A DNA stretch of 64,000 bases, from the NCBI GenBank assembly GCA_907163375.1, contig CAJQUW010015614.1:186001-250000 (forward strand), in the 5' to 3' direction. Below, piece after piece: positions 11,056 to 22,599 of this stretch. Source of the stretch: Prostheceraeus crozeri. Lineage: Eukaryota > Platyhelminthes > Polycladida > Euryleptidae. The position numbers were made by a program, and so were the translations under genes. How positions within the stretch are numbered: position 1 is the stretch's first letter; every line of letters starts with the position of its first letter. A model generated the notes under the pieces. The model had not been told where the DNA came from. It saw nothing but the letters and a program-made list of their open reading frames with translations, and ran no database searches.

Positions 11056-11690
11056 AGTCCTGTCTACAGAACGAGTTTCTGCAGGTTCGAAATGAGACTT
11101 TCACAGAATGATGTACATTCCATCGCCAGTACAAATCTGCGGGTATACCGAGTTCTATATGATTCCTCTTCCTGTTAGACAGGAGCGAGGAAAAATACGT
11201 GTAAATCCAATGGAAAGCGGATCAAAGTTTTCAGTAAAATGGGATTTTCACATTCCTCTAATTAAGGAATGACTAGCATGAGGACAACCATAATTTTCGA
11301 CGTGGAATATGTTGAGGTCATTTCTTATCATGTTCATTCCTGCGGGAACGTGGCTTACTAGTATCAAAAATTTATCTTATGAATTAGTGATTTTGTAGTA
11401 ATTTGTAATGATTGTTGTGGTGGTAATGATTGTGATGGTAAAGTAGTGATTTGTTGTAATGACTTGAAGACATCCCATGTCCAAAATTGCAGCTCCAAAC
11501 ATTTGTGTCTGAGAGAAAATATAGAAAGCCTCAATTTTACCGAGAACTTGAATTTGAGTATCATTGTGTGTTTCCTTCATGCGGTCTGACGAGAAGAGGA
11601 ACCAGGTAGAACTCGATAGACGCACAGATTCGTAGTACATAAGGTTTATATCATCGCATGAGTCTCATCCCTGTGGGAATGTCGCTCGCT
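11056..11690. mobile_element. Diverged TAGTCCGG foldback element, copy 4
   Basis: The left arm retains ACAGAACGAGTTTCTGCAGG and GAGACTTTCACAGAATGATG. The right arm retains ACTCGATAGACGCACAGATT and GAAGAGGAACCAGGTAGAAC in complementary order. It is clearly related to the copy at 2805-3511 but the termini are eroded, and an AT/GT-rich insertion of about 100 bp lies at its centre (11360-11460). Confidence 0.65.
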
Positions 11691-11699
11691 AATATTAGG

Positions 11700-12765
11700 A
11701 GGAGTATCTGGTGAGTAGCGACTTTGTTGCTAAATTTGTTTTTTGATTAATTTTGTAACGAAATTATCGCAAGATGCTAAAGTCGCCTGTATTTTTTAGA
11801 ATTGCGTCTAAAATCCAAAATCGTTAGGTAGCGAGTAAGTTGCTATAACTACTTCATGGATGTATTTTGCTAATTTGAGCTGATTTTTCTCCAACCGACG
11901 AAATGGGAACTACTGTAGCAACTTATTAGCAGTAAGTAGTAATGCTTGTATATTGCTTTCATATGAAAATACATTGTATACTCAGTCAGATCTGTTAAAA
12001 AGGGATCTCTTTTGAATTCATGAAAAAAACAAAAAATTACGTATTGCATACTACTGTCAAATAACTTTTTTCAGTAATACCAGTCGTAAATATTTCTTTT
12101 TGATAGTGTGATATTTAACTAGATTAGATCTACTGGGAATTTTATGCTCCACGAGTATGTCGTCGTTGCTGCTTGCCGAGCAACTTTAACAGGACGCTTA
12201 GTTCGCTCTACTTCATGTATGAACCAAATTGATTGATATCAGTTCATTCAAGCGATATTTTTTGTTCAATCATGTTGACTTATATATCTCAAACATAACT
12301 ATTTTTGCGTTCATGAATTATAATGTGTTTTTATTTCGGATTGATAATATGATTAATTTCAAAAGTACATAATGCATAATTGTTGATAGTTGAAAACTTA
12401 TTGATTATTTATGAAATGCCTTAAACCTACATGTATTAAAGTCGAATTCAGTATTGAAAGCATGATTGTTGAATGTCATTATCTCATTACTTGCAAAGCA
12501 GTAGTAACATTAGTGGGATCTTTATTGTGTGACAAAAGGCCTTAAATCAACATATATTAGAAATCATTGATGCTCTCCTTTAACATTGTGCTAGTATGGC
12601 TTTAGTATGTAAAGCATACCACATTTGAAATAACATACGAAAAGCATACAAATATATACCAAGAGAATACAGAAATATACCAAAAAATATTTTGGTATGC
12701 ATCCTTCGTATGTGATTGGTATTGAGCGATTTACAGAGTAAGCATATATAGAGCTTATATAGAGT
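11700..12765. other. AT-rich sequence, nothing recognised
   Basis: There are no convincing open frames. Around 12590-12720 repeated AGCATAC / ATATACCA words form a short degenerate inverted pattern. Confidence 0.4.
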
Positions 12766-12989
12766 AGCATTCTATAGAGTCAGCATATGAGGTAGAGTAG
12801 AAACTCAGCATTCATTAAATCCCCAATGTGTATGCAGTTTCGATGTTATTATATGAACTTCAGTTGAGACCCAGTGTCAATGTGAGATATGGAAACTTTT
12901 ACACTTTTGGATACTACACGGATTTTACTGATCATGATAGCAATACAGAAGGAATGGTGGTATTTTACAAATCAGATAGAGAAACTTGA

Positions 12990-13700
12990 TATGTTCTCTA
13001 TCAAGTGTTGGAGAATAATGGTTATCCTCGCTGGTTTATAGAGAAGCACTCGGCACCACCACCACCTAGCCAAGCTGGAGTCCCGAAGAAACCATTCTAC
13101 TTTGAGCTCCAATATTATGGCAAAGTAAGCGAATTGATAGCGAAGAAAGTGCGCAATGATATTGAAAGTGGATTCTACCATTTGAAGGCAATCCCTGTAT
13201 TTAGAACAAAAATGCTATCTCCTGGCATTGTGAAAGACATTGTACCGTCGTACCACAAACCTCTTATAAAACGATATTTTTCTTGTCCTTGCGGAGCATG
13301 GTACTGTGGGAAAAGCGAGCGATGTCTCTCAGTCAGAAGAAAGGAACACATTACCAACTGGTTGCCTACCTCAAATTCGCGGCCCAAATCAAGAAAGCCG
13401 ATACAATCAGACATAACTCGCCATTTAACTGACTGTCAACGCAAACCGAATGTCCTGAACTCGAATGACAAAGGCTTTCAAGTCCACAAGCAGGCTTAAG
13501 ATCCCCTCCTTCTTTCCATCAATGAAAGTGTGACAATACGTCAGATGAAACCTGATCTTTGCTGCCAAAAGGACCGTTTATTCCTTCTCCGACTTAGTTG
13601 AGTTTCTAGGATTATTGTCTGATATTTATTCTCTTACTGTCAATTTCAAGTTATTCAGTATTACTATTTACTTTCATTGATAAGTAACTTGATTGTACAT
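12990..13700 (+). mobile_element. Penelope-like element, 5'-truncated
   Basis: This is the 3' part of a Penelope-like retroelement carrying the GIY-YIG end of its single ORF (next entry) and a short AT-rich trailer. The left junction with MITE sequence lies near 12990. The right end is uncertain between 13600 and 13930. No hammerhead motif was seen in this copy. Confidence 0.75.
13005..13600 (+). pseudogene. Penelope-like ORF C-terminus with GIY-YIG endonuclease
   Basis: In intact relatives the ORF joins a telomerase-like RT to a GIY-YIG nuclease. Here only the end survives. ENNGYPRWFI marks the RT C-terminal connector, VFRTKM and IVPSYHKPL lead in, and YFSCPCGAWYCGKSERCLSV..KEHI is the GIY-YIG core (here WYC / CGK), followed by ITRHLTDC. 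An in-frame TAA interrupts after VHKQA, but the frame continues with LLLSINESVTIRQMKPDLCC to 13600, matching the usual Penelope C-terminus. So it is truncated at the front and carries one nonsense change. Confidence 0.85.
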
Positions 13701-14140
13701 GAAATTTTTCATTTTAGAGTCCCAACAAGACGCGTATTTTTCATATCTATGACTTTATTGTCTCTTAATGATTAATACTAACTTCCTTTCTAACGCATGT
13801 CCCGTTGATGTACTTCACATTCATGGTGTATTCTGCTTAGAGAACAAGCGTGGCCACAGATATCCGAAGTTTTCTCTTATTTCGATTCATTTTCAGTATT
13901 GCACCAATCAAAGGAATATAAACATAAATATAATGAATCACAAAATTATGCCGATGAAAATTGAATTAAAAACGTGAAATTTCCGACGATGGAGACTTGT
14001 ATTGTAATATGGTTCATGAAATTTCCTTGATAATCAGCTTAATTTCCGCTTAATTAAGATAACCGCTAGTAAATATTCTTTCCTTTTGATATCTAATAAG
14101 TTTCATACTACTTATGTAGATGTTTCACGTCGCTAGTATA

Positions 14141-15714
14141 CAGGTTTTTGCGTTTAATAGAGGCAGTTGTGCATTACAGAGTGGCATAATGCGCAATATT
14201 AACGGCTTTAATCACAAATTAATGAAATCGGTTCATTTGTTAACGACGAATACTGTTAAACACTCCGTCAATTTCAAATTTAACGACTTATTAACTAAAC
14301 AGCAGCATTTGTCAGTTATAACGGCGGTTCATCTAAATACTACGTCATTTTGCAAAACTCAATATATCCAAGACAGTTTTTATTCAAATTATGCATGTCA
14401 TTATGTCACATCATTATGCATGGTCATCACTTATGTCCTGCATCTGAATGCATGCGGTGAAGATGCGTCTTGTTCGCCGATGGGCAGCACTACAAGCAGC
14501 TGGAGTGATTTCCACCAAATTTTGCTCAGCAAGCTGAGTAAGAGTTGCCAGTTGCCCTTGATATGGCTGGCGAAGTAACTGTTCCCTCACCTCTTCCAAT
14601 TGGCGTCGTAGACCCGCCTTCCAAATGCTGAAACAATTTTCTGCTGCGTTTAGGAAAGGTGAATAGGGTGGTAGATAATGTAAATCAGCGTTGGCATGTT
14701 GATCGCTGACGTCCGTGGCACGGCGATGACAAGGTGCATTGTCAAGGAGAAGGACAGCCTCTTCATTGGGAAGGAAGTGGCCGTTGATAAGGTCCGCCAA
14801 AAAGTCGTTCTCCGTCACGGATAGTGTGATGTACTAAGCCTCGTTGGCTGGACACTCCCAGAATGAGGGTAAAATTTGGGCATTGTCTAGCTCCGACGAT
14901 GCGCTGTGCACGATGTCCTCTTGCAGACCGTCCTCGAGATCGACTCGTCCATAAGTTAAAACCTGATTCATCAATGTAGATAATGTGAGGATCCGCTGGT
15001 GTGAGCCATTCCGCGTGGGCTCGGCGAGCAAATTTGACATCCATTCTGTTACGATCTGCAGGTGGTGACTCCAGCTTCATTGTGATGAGGCTACCTCTTA
15101 ACACGCGATGGACTGTGGACTCACTGAGACGAGGACTGTCTGGTAATTGGAGTCGAAACTCTTCGCTGAGTTGTCGCAACGTGTAATTAGGGTGTTGTTC
15201 GACAGTTCGAACAAGGCAATCAATCATCTCTTGAGTTGCAAGCTGTCGTCGTCCACCCCCTCTTTTCCGTACCATTACCTCACCATCTTCCAGATAGCGA
15301 CGTATGATTGACCAGGCTGTCCCTCGCGGAATGTTAAGCGCCGCAGCTACCTCTACATAGTCAGAGTTTGGATTCTCATAGGCATCCACAATTCTCTTTT
15401 TATCCAGCAACGGTATCATTCTTCTTCGTCTCATTTTTCCAACTGTGCGCGCTCACAGTGCCGGCTGTCCTTAAATACTGCATCATGTCGTAACGTTCTG
15501 ACATTTACCGATCAACACTCACCTTATTGCCATTCAGTTTTGCAAGCGCCAGTAAAGCAATGGGCCTACGTCGTAATAAAGTACAAAAGGACGGAATGTT
15601 TTGTTTGTGCCGTTAGTCTCTATTGTTATGCCGTTAATCATTGCATATTGACGATATTCTATGCAAAATGACGTAATCAATTGAGGAAACGCCGTTATTT
15701 CCTGCAAAAACCTG
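14141..15714 (-). mobile_element. IS630/Tc1-mariner superfamily transposon
   Basis: A 1574-bp element with ends CAGGTTTTTGCG on the left and TGCAAAAACCTG on the right, and a TA dinucleotide duplicated on both sides (14139-14140 and 15715-15716). The sub-terminal regions carry repeated AACGGC / TAACGAC words, probable transposase binding sites. It sits exactly at a TA inside a CATAGAG MITE, and the MITE can be read across the junction. It encodes one transposase, now frameshifted. Confidence 0.9.
14414..15434 (-). pseudogene. IS630-type DDE transposase (frameshifted)
   Basis: It starts at 15434 with MRRRRMIPLLDKKRIVDAY. Residues about 25-50 form a first helix-turn-helix, GGGRRQ is the hinge, and LRQLSEEF plus LSESTVHRVLRG form the second. 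The catalytic core has IYIDESGFNLW (first D, about residue 155), LLLDNAPCHR (second D), and PPYSPFLNAAEN with E as the third acidic residue. I count 33 residues between the second D and the E, one fewer than Tc1 (DD34E). A single frameshift near 14815 separates the N-terminal frame (15434-14763) from the C-terminal one (ending 14414). All three catalytic residues survive, so inactivation looks recent. Length otherwise fits the family (about 340 residues). Confidence 0.9.
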
Positions 15715-15877
15715 TAAAATGGCACAGGAATGATTTGCAAGCATTTAGCTTCTTTAAGAGTGATCAAACATTTTTAGACATCAGGAACATAATCTCCGTA
15801 AAAAACTGAAACTTTTGATTTAACAATTTTCACTATTCTGACAATTTTTTGAGTCGACACTCTACCGACTATACACT

Positions 15878-16557
15878 TACTCTATGGATGGTCCGCTTTG
15901 TATGATCAGCTCTGAAGTTCAGTCGGTCCCCCGGAATATTGATGTGCTTCTGAACACGGCATGGCACAACATAGTATGTTAATTCGCTATAAATTCTCTG
16001 TATACAATGAAATTTTTAAACCAAGGAATTTTGAAATCGCTCTTGGAACACGTCCTCTAAGAGTGTGCATGTGTTCACCGCTTTCTTGACGCTTGGGCAA
16101 AGCGCTTTCCGAACTTCATCGTGATATTTCTCCGCCAAGTTTCTATCATTTGAATCGGGCTCTCTCACGCCGGGATATTGAGGTCGTGGGTGTCACATTC
16201 TCTATTTGATAAAAAGAATTTCAAGCAGGTGGTGTGTTTAGATGACGAATGTCAGGTAGACTATCCACATCCTTCGATACATGATGAGTTTGCAGTGAAT
16301 TCTAAACATCATCTCTTCATCGTATACACGTCTCAGCACTAACAGTCGCCGCAGCAAGATGGAAGGTCAGCGATGAATTACAGTTGCATGGCATGTGCAC
16401 TCGGCATTTACATTATATCCTGTTAAAGATTTATAACAAAAGTACGGAAGAGATCTCTGTGACAGCTCTTCCGCTATCAAGCATTGATTTCGGTCAGCAT
16501 AGAGATCCCTCCTCCACTTCTAAATCATTGCTCCGAATCACATGAGAAAATATGACA
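15878..16557. other. Sequence without recognised features
   Basis: Six-frame reading shows only short pieces and no family I know. No TIRs were found. Confidence 0.4.
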
Positions 16558-16561
16558 TTAA

Positions 16562-16783
16562 CCCTTACCGTACCAAGGGTTTTTGTAACGCAGAATACCA
16601 AGGCTGGCCAAAAGTGTCCAGGCAGCCAATTTCTTTTATTGGAAGAAAATAAAGCAAAAACAAGACTATTTGAAATGTCATTCTAAAACAAGGAGCAGTT
16701 CAATATTTGAAACCCTCTACAAAAATGTGGCGCATTGCTAAAAACTAGGTGGACAAATATGGCCAGGCTTGGCACGGTAAGGG
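16562..16783 (+). mobile_element. piggyBac-type MITE, CCCTTACCGT family, copy 1
   Basis: A 222-bp element flanked by TTAA on both sides (16558-16561 and 16784-16787), with TIRs CCCTTACCGTACCAAG and CTTGGCACGGTAAGGG (15 of 16 complementary). TTAA target sites and C-starting TIRs are diagnostic of piggyBac mobilisation. Non-coding. A second copy in the same orientation lies about 1.2 kb downstream. Confidence 0.88.
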
Positions 16784-16889
16784 TTAAAATAGGGGCAGCA
16801 CTCCGCACATTGCTTTTCTATGATTTCCGCAACATATTGAAAAGACACTGGGCAATATTCTCACAATTGATGACCGCCAGCTCCTCGTC

Positions 16890-16985
16890 TATAATGGAAA
16901 TTTTTTTATATGGAAATATACATATGGAAATTATATGGAAATATAATGGAAATAATGGAAATTCCTCGTCTATAATGGTGATTTC
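16890..16985. repeat. Degenerate ATGGAAATA minisatellite
   Basis: Repeats of ATGGAAAT with variable A/T spacers occur between two copies of CTCGTCTATAATGG. Simple-sequence origin. Confidence 0.65.
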
Positions 16986-17340
16986 TGTGAAATCACAATA
17001 AAATCAGCAAAAAGAAGTCGATTTTGAAAATGAAATAATAGCACTTTCTGTGTACTAATCAAGTCGATTAATTTATATGCGTGTCTGAGAGCCTTCACAG
17101 AAATGAGGTGAAACTGTAGGAATTTCACGATTTTTAGTTCAAGGCCAATAGGATTATAACAACAAACCAGAATGTGGAAAATCTGTTGCTTTGCCATCTA
17201 TTGACGGTGCCATTATTTTCATGCTAAAAATCGTCTTCTTTTTGACAATTTTACCAAAATTTAACGCACAGAAAAGGGTAATATCATGATCATCTATTAG
17301 ATCATAGATATCGAGCAGCTTATTAGAAAATAAATTGCTA

Positions 17341-17494
17341 CACCAAGGTGACATGCCACGTTGCGATTCCAAAAGTGCATGTACTTGCATTTAAAACTGA
17401 TACATGAATTTTGAAGATGCTAAAAATTATTTCGGAATGACAGCAAAATATTTTGTAGAGTCGCGCCGGGTTTTGCGCAGCATGTCACCCAGTG
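17341..17494 (+). mobile_element. Short copy of the CACTAGGTGACATG MITE
   Basis: CACCAAGGTGACATGCCACG on the left faces GCATGTCACCCAGTG on the right across only about 120 bp. The terminal motif matches the larger copies at 27702-28137 and 54698-55167. It is probably an internally deleted and diverged member. Confidence 0.55.
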
Positions 17495-17755
17495 ATGAAA
17501 TATCACAATCAATTGACTGAAATATCACAAATCTAGAAGGCACTACACAGTCTTGTTTCGTCCAATGATTTTGATTTCGGTTCACCCTATCACTGAGTTA
17601 GGACTTTGGAAAATTAGAGCAGCTACACGTAAGAGTATGAGAATGAAGATTAATGAACAAACGTAAAATGTGCCTCACGAAAGATGTAAAATGCACAATC
17701 AATTAGCAGCTATTGCATTTTGGAGTCATAAATTAGAAACAAGAATATTTCAATT

Positions 17756-17979
17756 TCGACACCATGGGTTTTTTTTGCACAACGTAGCCAAAAGTGTCCA
17801 GGCAACCAATTTTCTTTTGATTAGAAGAATATAAAACAGAACATTAAAAGCAAAAACAATACTAGTTGAAACTTCATTTATAAACATGGAGCAGCTCAAT
17901 ATTTGAAACCCTCCACAAAAAAGTGGCGCATTGTTGAAAACTAGGTGAACAAAAATGACCAGCCTTGGTACGGTAACGG
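17756..17979 (+). mobile_element. piggyBac-type MITE, CCCTTACCGT family, copy 2
   Basis: Aligns along its whole length with 16562-16783 (shared AAAAGTGTCCAGGCA, AATATTTGAAACCCTC and GTGGCGCATTG). The right end, CTTGGTACGGTAACGG followed by TTAA at 17980-17983, is intact. The left TIR has decayed. Confidence 0.8.
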
Positions 17980-17983
17980 TTAA

Positions 17984-18770
17984 CATGGGTTTTTGAGGAC
18001 AATGATGCAGAACATTTGAGGGCGCATAGACATCAAACCTTAGACTTCAAACCAATGCTTCGTCAAGATGTCTTCCCATTTATAATTGGAATTTGCTTAA
18101 AAATGCGGCTGATTTTTCTTCGAATGGCTTCAACAGGGTATATAGTTTCAATTACAACTAATTTACGAATGCCAGTCACAATTAATGACTTGAAACGAGC
18201 AATCGAATTGCAATCAATTTTTGACAATCGCAGCTGAGTGGCGCCCTCTTGCATCTGTGGAGAAGCGGATCACGAATTTGGTAACTCGTGCTCCGTCAGC
18301 TTCACTTGCATTTTTCTATATACACAATATTTCAGTACATGAAGCTCTGCAGTAAATGAGGTCGTACCGACACCTAAGATCCTCTTCAAAAGCACACAGA
18401 GCTAATGCACTGTGAACTAGAGACATCACATGCGTTGTGAGTCGATCGAAACGTTTTCAACACTTTTACGACCGAAAGTTTTGCATAACGTCACTGAGAA
18501 TGGAAAGAGGTTATTGCATTATCTTAACCCTTTAATGTTTAAATTATTTTCAAAACTGATATTTTTGAAAAAAATCAGTTACAGTTTTCGAACGATTGAA
18601 TTACACGAAGTTGTGAGTGGTGTCATTGGAGTCGCATTTCTCCTCTTCCCTTTGGTTATAGATTTTTGCTACGCAATGTTGTCCGAAATGATGCGGTTCC
18701 AAATGTCAACAAAAAGACACAATGTGCTTGAAAGGGTTTATAGTAGACAGGACCAGAAAGTTTCGATAAG
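17984..18770. other. Sequence without recognised genes
   Basis: Open frames at 18016-18237 and 18430-18777 lack similarity to any family I know. The second has a hydrophobic stretch (VVSGVIGVAFLLFPLVI) but no start context or splice signals that would make it convincing. Confidence 0.35.
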
Positions 18771-18777
18771 ACAATAA

Positions 18778-19516
18778 TAGTCCGGGAGCTAACGCAAACT
18801 TGTGCAGGGAACGAGGTAGTACATAAGACTTTCACATAGCATAGTACAGCTCTGGCCTACTGCAAAACTTCGCGTCTGTCGGATCAGATCATTTGCTTTT
18901 AAGAAATAGAAAGGATAACAAAATTCTATGTATTTGAAATGGTAAAATTGTGACATCTATGGCGTTGACTCCATTTTTTTCGAGTTTTTGCTTATAAAGA
19001 ATATACAAATTGGTATTTTGTTGAGATGGTTATTATAGAAATCATCTACAGATCATGATCTTTCAAATGAGTTATCATTCAAAGACAGAGGATGAAGTAA
19101 AGTGTGCAAACAGACACTTTTCGTTGGTGTAACTGCAAATTTCAACATAGAAATTTCAGGAAAATTATTGATTTAATCTATGACAAACAGTGTCTGTTTG
19201 CAGACATTACTCCATCCTCTGTCATTAATAGCTTATTTGAAGGTTCATGATCTGTAAATGATTTCTATAATAACCATTTCAACAAAATACCAATTTGTAT
19301 ATTTTTTATGAGCAAAAACTCGAAACAATGCAGTCAACAGCTTGGATGTCACAATTTTACATGCATAGGATTTTCTTATCCTCTCTATTTCTGAAAAGCA
19401 AATGATCTGATGCGGCAGATGCGAAGTTTTGCAGTAGGTTAGAGGTGTACTATGCTATGTGAAAGTCTTATGTACTACCTCGTTTCCTGCACAAGTTTGC
19501 GCTAGCTCCCGGACTA
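18778..19516. mobile_element. Foldback element, TAGTCCGG family, copy 2
   Basis: Begins TAGTCCGGGAGCTAACGC and ends GCGCTAGCTCCCGGACTA. The arms are complementary for about 330 bases, with a loop near 19100-19180, so transcription through it would give a long hairpin. It is a close paralogue of 36115-36852. The central part reads GACAGAGGATGAAGTAAAGT and its complement. Confidence 0.88.
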
Positions 19517-19570
19517 ATATCTAAGATTGCTTCGTTTAGTTGATAGCCTTATACGGGAGGGTGTTCATGG

Positions 19571-20122
19571 TGTTGTGAGTCTTCATTCTTACAAGTCTTC
19601 AGTTAGACATGATTTTTTTCGTTCATTGACGGCAGGCAAATCTATTGATTCGAGTGAGATCAGCGTTACGCCAGCTCTCGACATCAGGGTGACGTCAGTA
19701 TAATGAAGCTCATCGTGATCCCTCATAAACAATAGTTGAAGAGTCAGCGACACACAATAGCCTTTCACGCGAGTCAGTCGGCATCCCGCTACGAGTGAGG
19801 AAGAGGCGGATCAGAGGACAAACAATCGCGGCAAGGGTGGCCGAGAGATCAGCGTCCTGCTAGTAGAAGGGCAGAGGCAAATCAAGTGCGGCAAAGGCGG
19901 CTGAAGTGTGGTGACAGTGACCTATCAATTCCCTGCTGCTGCTGATCTCTTGGTGTTGATGATCTCCTGGACTTATAACATTGTGTTGACGTGAACGCTG
20001 AAAAGGTTCTTTTAAGGACCATCACCTGCCCTTTACATTTATTTTAAACTCACATTAAACAATAAAGTTGTTTAATCATCTTCCATCTTTTATTTTGGGT
20101 AATACGGAAGCGTAGCGTAACA
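19571..20122 (+). mobile_element. Solo LTR of an LTR retrotransposon
   Basis: A 552-bp segment starting TGTTGTGAGTC and ending GCGTAACA (TG...CA rule), flanked by a 4-bp direct repeat ATGG (19567-19570 and 20123-20126). Internally there is a possible TATA (TATAATGAAG near 19699) and an AATAAA at 20061-20066. It is GC-richer than its neighbours. There is no internal gag-pol sequence beside it, so it is best read as a solo LTR left by recombination. The 4-bp duplication would suit Ty3-like elements; clade is inference. Orientation is judged from the polyadenylation signal. Confidence 0.7.
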
Positions 20123-20126
20123 ATGG

Positions 20127-20281
20127 TGATGATGAGAAAATAATCGGCACTCCCTTTAGTAACGGCTTTAATAAAATGGAATAGCTAAAAAGTATTTACT
20201 AAAAAAAGTAAATCCTTTTAATAATTCTATTTAATTAAAGCTGTTATTTAAGTGAGTGCCGATTTTTTTTCTCATCGTCAC
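20127..20281. mobile_element. Small palindromic MITE
   Basis: TGATGATGAGAAAATAATCG on the left faces the near-complement ending TTTTTTCTCATCGTCA on the right, and the pairing continues through CGGCACTC and AGCTTTAAT-like words to the centre. About 155 bp, fully foldable. The solo LTR directly abuts its left end. Confidence 0.7.
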
Positions 20282-20341
20282 TAAGATCGCTTCATTTGCA
20301 ATAAATCGTTTCCTAAAATTTCGGAATTGTTCTTCGCTTAA

Positions 20342-21283
20342 CCCTATCCATACCGGGTCCGGGGGGGAATCGGCCCTGTCGCATTTTTGTTGTGGAGCTT
20401 TTAAAACTGAACCGATTGACCCAGGCCCTTGTGACTTTTAGTTTCTGGGTATTTCCCAACTTTTCGCCGAAAATCGTTGCATTTGGTTTATGGGAAAGTT
20501 AAATTTATGGCCCGTTTTGAAAAGTGCATTTTTTGAAAGTCTGAATTTTGCCTGATTTTGCAAACATTTGGTGTGCTAAGTTTTGACAAAGCAAGCTGAA
20601 TATCAATATTTTGCATCGCATCACAACTAGGTGTCCATAAATTTCACCATCAAGATACTATAGACATCGATAAGAGTCATCCAAACTTGAATGTCATGTA
20701 AATACTACTTATTTGCTTTTCAGTAGAAATGAGTCAACTAAGTTGCAACTAAGTAGTGTTCGTTCATATTGTTTTGAAAACTTCTGCTTATTCAGTGTCA
20801 TTGTTAGTCTTAATTACATTATTGGAAGGTAGCAAGACCTCTTAAATTGTTTCTACAGATGAATAAAAATAGCTAATTTTGAGTGAAAACTTTCCCTTTT
20901 CTGCTTATGATTTATTTCTGTTATTAGCAATATCACATATTCAAATTTTGAATTTAAATTCATGATGTGTAGACAAACAAGTTTAGAGCATCAGATGGCA
21001 TCATTCTCCTGATCATTAATTGTATGTGTCACCACCGTCATTGAACTAAAAGCACTGAATCTATATTTGCAGTCGATGAGAAGAAAACATAAAAAATCCG
21101 CTTAATTTTGAAGTTCAAGTTTTAAATCGCCATTTAAACATCAAGATGGACGAATTAGAAAAAACAGATACCACCGTTAGAAAGATCACACGCAGAATAT
21201 TCTACCCTAAAATTTCATGTACAAGGGGGCGAATCGGCCCCCCCCGGAATGGCGATGCGCTTGAGAGCCCGGTATGGATAAGG
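20342..21283. mobile_element. TTAA-type (piggyBac-like) non-autonomous element
   Basis: Bounded by TTAA (20338-20341 and 21284-21287), with TIRs CCCTATCCATACCGGG and CCCGGTATGGATAAGG (15 of 16). Just inside each end is a G- or C-run next to GAATCGGCCC, so the sub-terminal parts are inverted too. At 942 bp it has no transposase remnant. Confidence 0.85.
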
Positions 21284-21287
21284 TTAA

Positions 21288-22595
21288 TAATGATCTTTGC
21301 GGATTTTAACTCAATGTTTTAATTTCTGTTAACTGACGTGACGTGAATGAGAACACTCCATTTTTCTCCTGGAGCTGTGCAAGAGATGTTGCTGGCAATG
21401 CTCACATATCAAAGTTTGTGTTACGAAGAAATAACATCATCGATATTGTTTCTTTTAGCATCAGAAGCTTTACATAAAAAATATCCATTCTTGCATCAAC
21501 ATAGAACTAATTCAGGCTAACCGCTGTGTTTCTCTAAAAAGCAAGTTATTAAAGATCAAAGAAAAGTGTAGCTGAAGATCGTTTTGAAAGCTGGCACATC
21601 TTAACTATTTTCGTATTCAATATGGCTGTTGTCATATCATTTACAAGGCCTTGTTTGTGTAATACGTTCTGCTGAATATTATTGTACACGTGTCTCTGAC
21701 TTGACAAACAAACATAGATTGGTTTTATAAATCAGACTGCTTCAGAGGACAGCGCCATTGAACAACGACGTTAATATGGGCATAAAGGTAGGCGAAATGC
21801 TTCATTATGTTCAAAGTAATGATTTAATCTGCATTGTTGAGTAAAATCATGCGTACGCCGTGTAATAAAAGTTCCAATAAAGGTTTATTGGATACATGAT
21901 CTGCATTAATTGCTCGTTATTATAAAAGATTTGTCCAGATGCAACAGAATAATTGCTAATATGAGCAATAAACTCTAATATTAATCTGACACGCGTAAGA
22001 AGGATATATTCCAAATTCACCAATAAGACAATAATTTGGTGTAGTCCGCTTTAAATGATGACATATTTCATAAAATTGAAGCTGAATCTGATCTAAGCTT
22101 TTTATGTTATTAAAGAAGCAGAACTCAGCACAGTGAAAGCATTTTCAATTTTCAAAATTTCTCCAGTGGCTACCCAAACTCTCATCTGTTTAGCTCTTTG
22201 CATAAGCAGCTTGTTTAACTAAGTCTTCAATTCCTCGAAATGATGTCCATATTTTTTTGATGTCCACAACCCTATACTTATTTTTATCAGCAACTTTAAT
22301 GGATATACTTGTGCGGCTAAGATGGACATTGAAGTCACATTCTTCTTCCAAATTCTTTTGTTTCCCTTTGCCATCAAAATTTCAGAAAAAATTATTTTCG
22401 GTTAAGTTTTTGCAATGTTTCCTCAGGCATGGAGAGACCTTCCTTATAGTGCATTCGATATGGTTGGCCTGGCCCCGCCATGTGATACACATTGAAGGTT
22501 AGGGACCGAAAAATTGCTTCATACAGCATATGGTTCCTCCCTGATTACTGCATACATAGGCCTAGCAATAATCTTATTTTGGTTTTATGGGTTTC
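21288..22595. other. AT-rich sequence, nothing recognised
   Basis: No domain, TIR pair or RNA gene was seen in 1.3 kb. Confidence 0.4.
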
Positions 22596-22599
22596 TTAA

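Larger units (their letters stand above)
12771..15877 (-). mobile_element. CATAGAG MITE family, copy 3, split by two later insertions
   Basis: This reverse-oriented copy is read in three blocks: 12771-12989, about 13930-14138, and 15715-15877. Its right end is TACACTTACTCTATGG. The gaps are a Penelope-like element (about 12990-13700, with extra sequence to about 13930) and an IS630-type transposon (14141-15714). The block order matches intact copies, so the MITE predates both. Confidence 0.8.

Noticed and set aside
13175..13414. Minus-strand protein opposite the GIY-YIG domain
   Set aside because: It is the antisense shadow of the Penelope-like frame.
14120..14578. Plus-strand protein at the left end of the IS630-type element
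   Set aside because: It overlaps the transposase on the other strand and the sub-terminal repeats; no family resemblance.
18430..18777. Single-pass membrane protein
   Set aside because: One hydrophobic stretch only. It ends at the edge of a foldback element and has no supporting signals.
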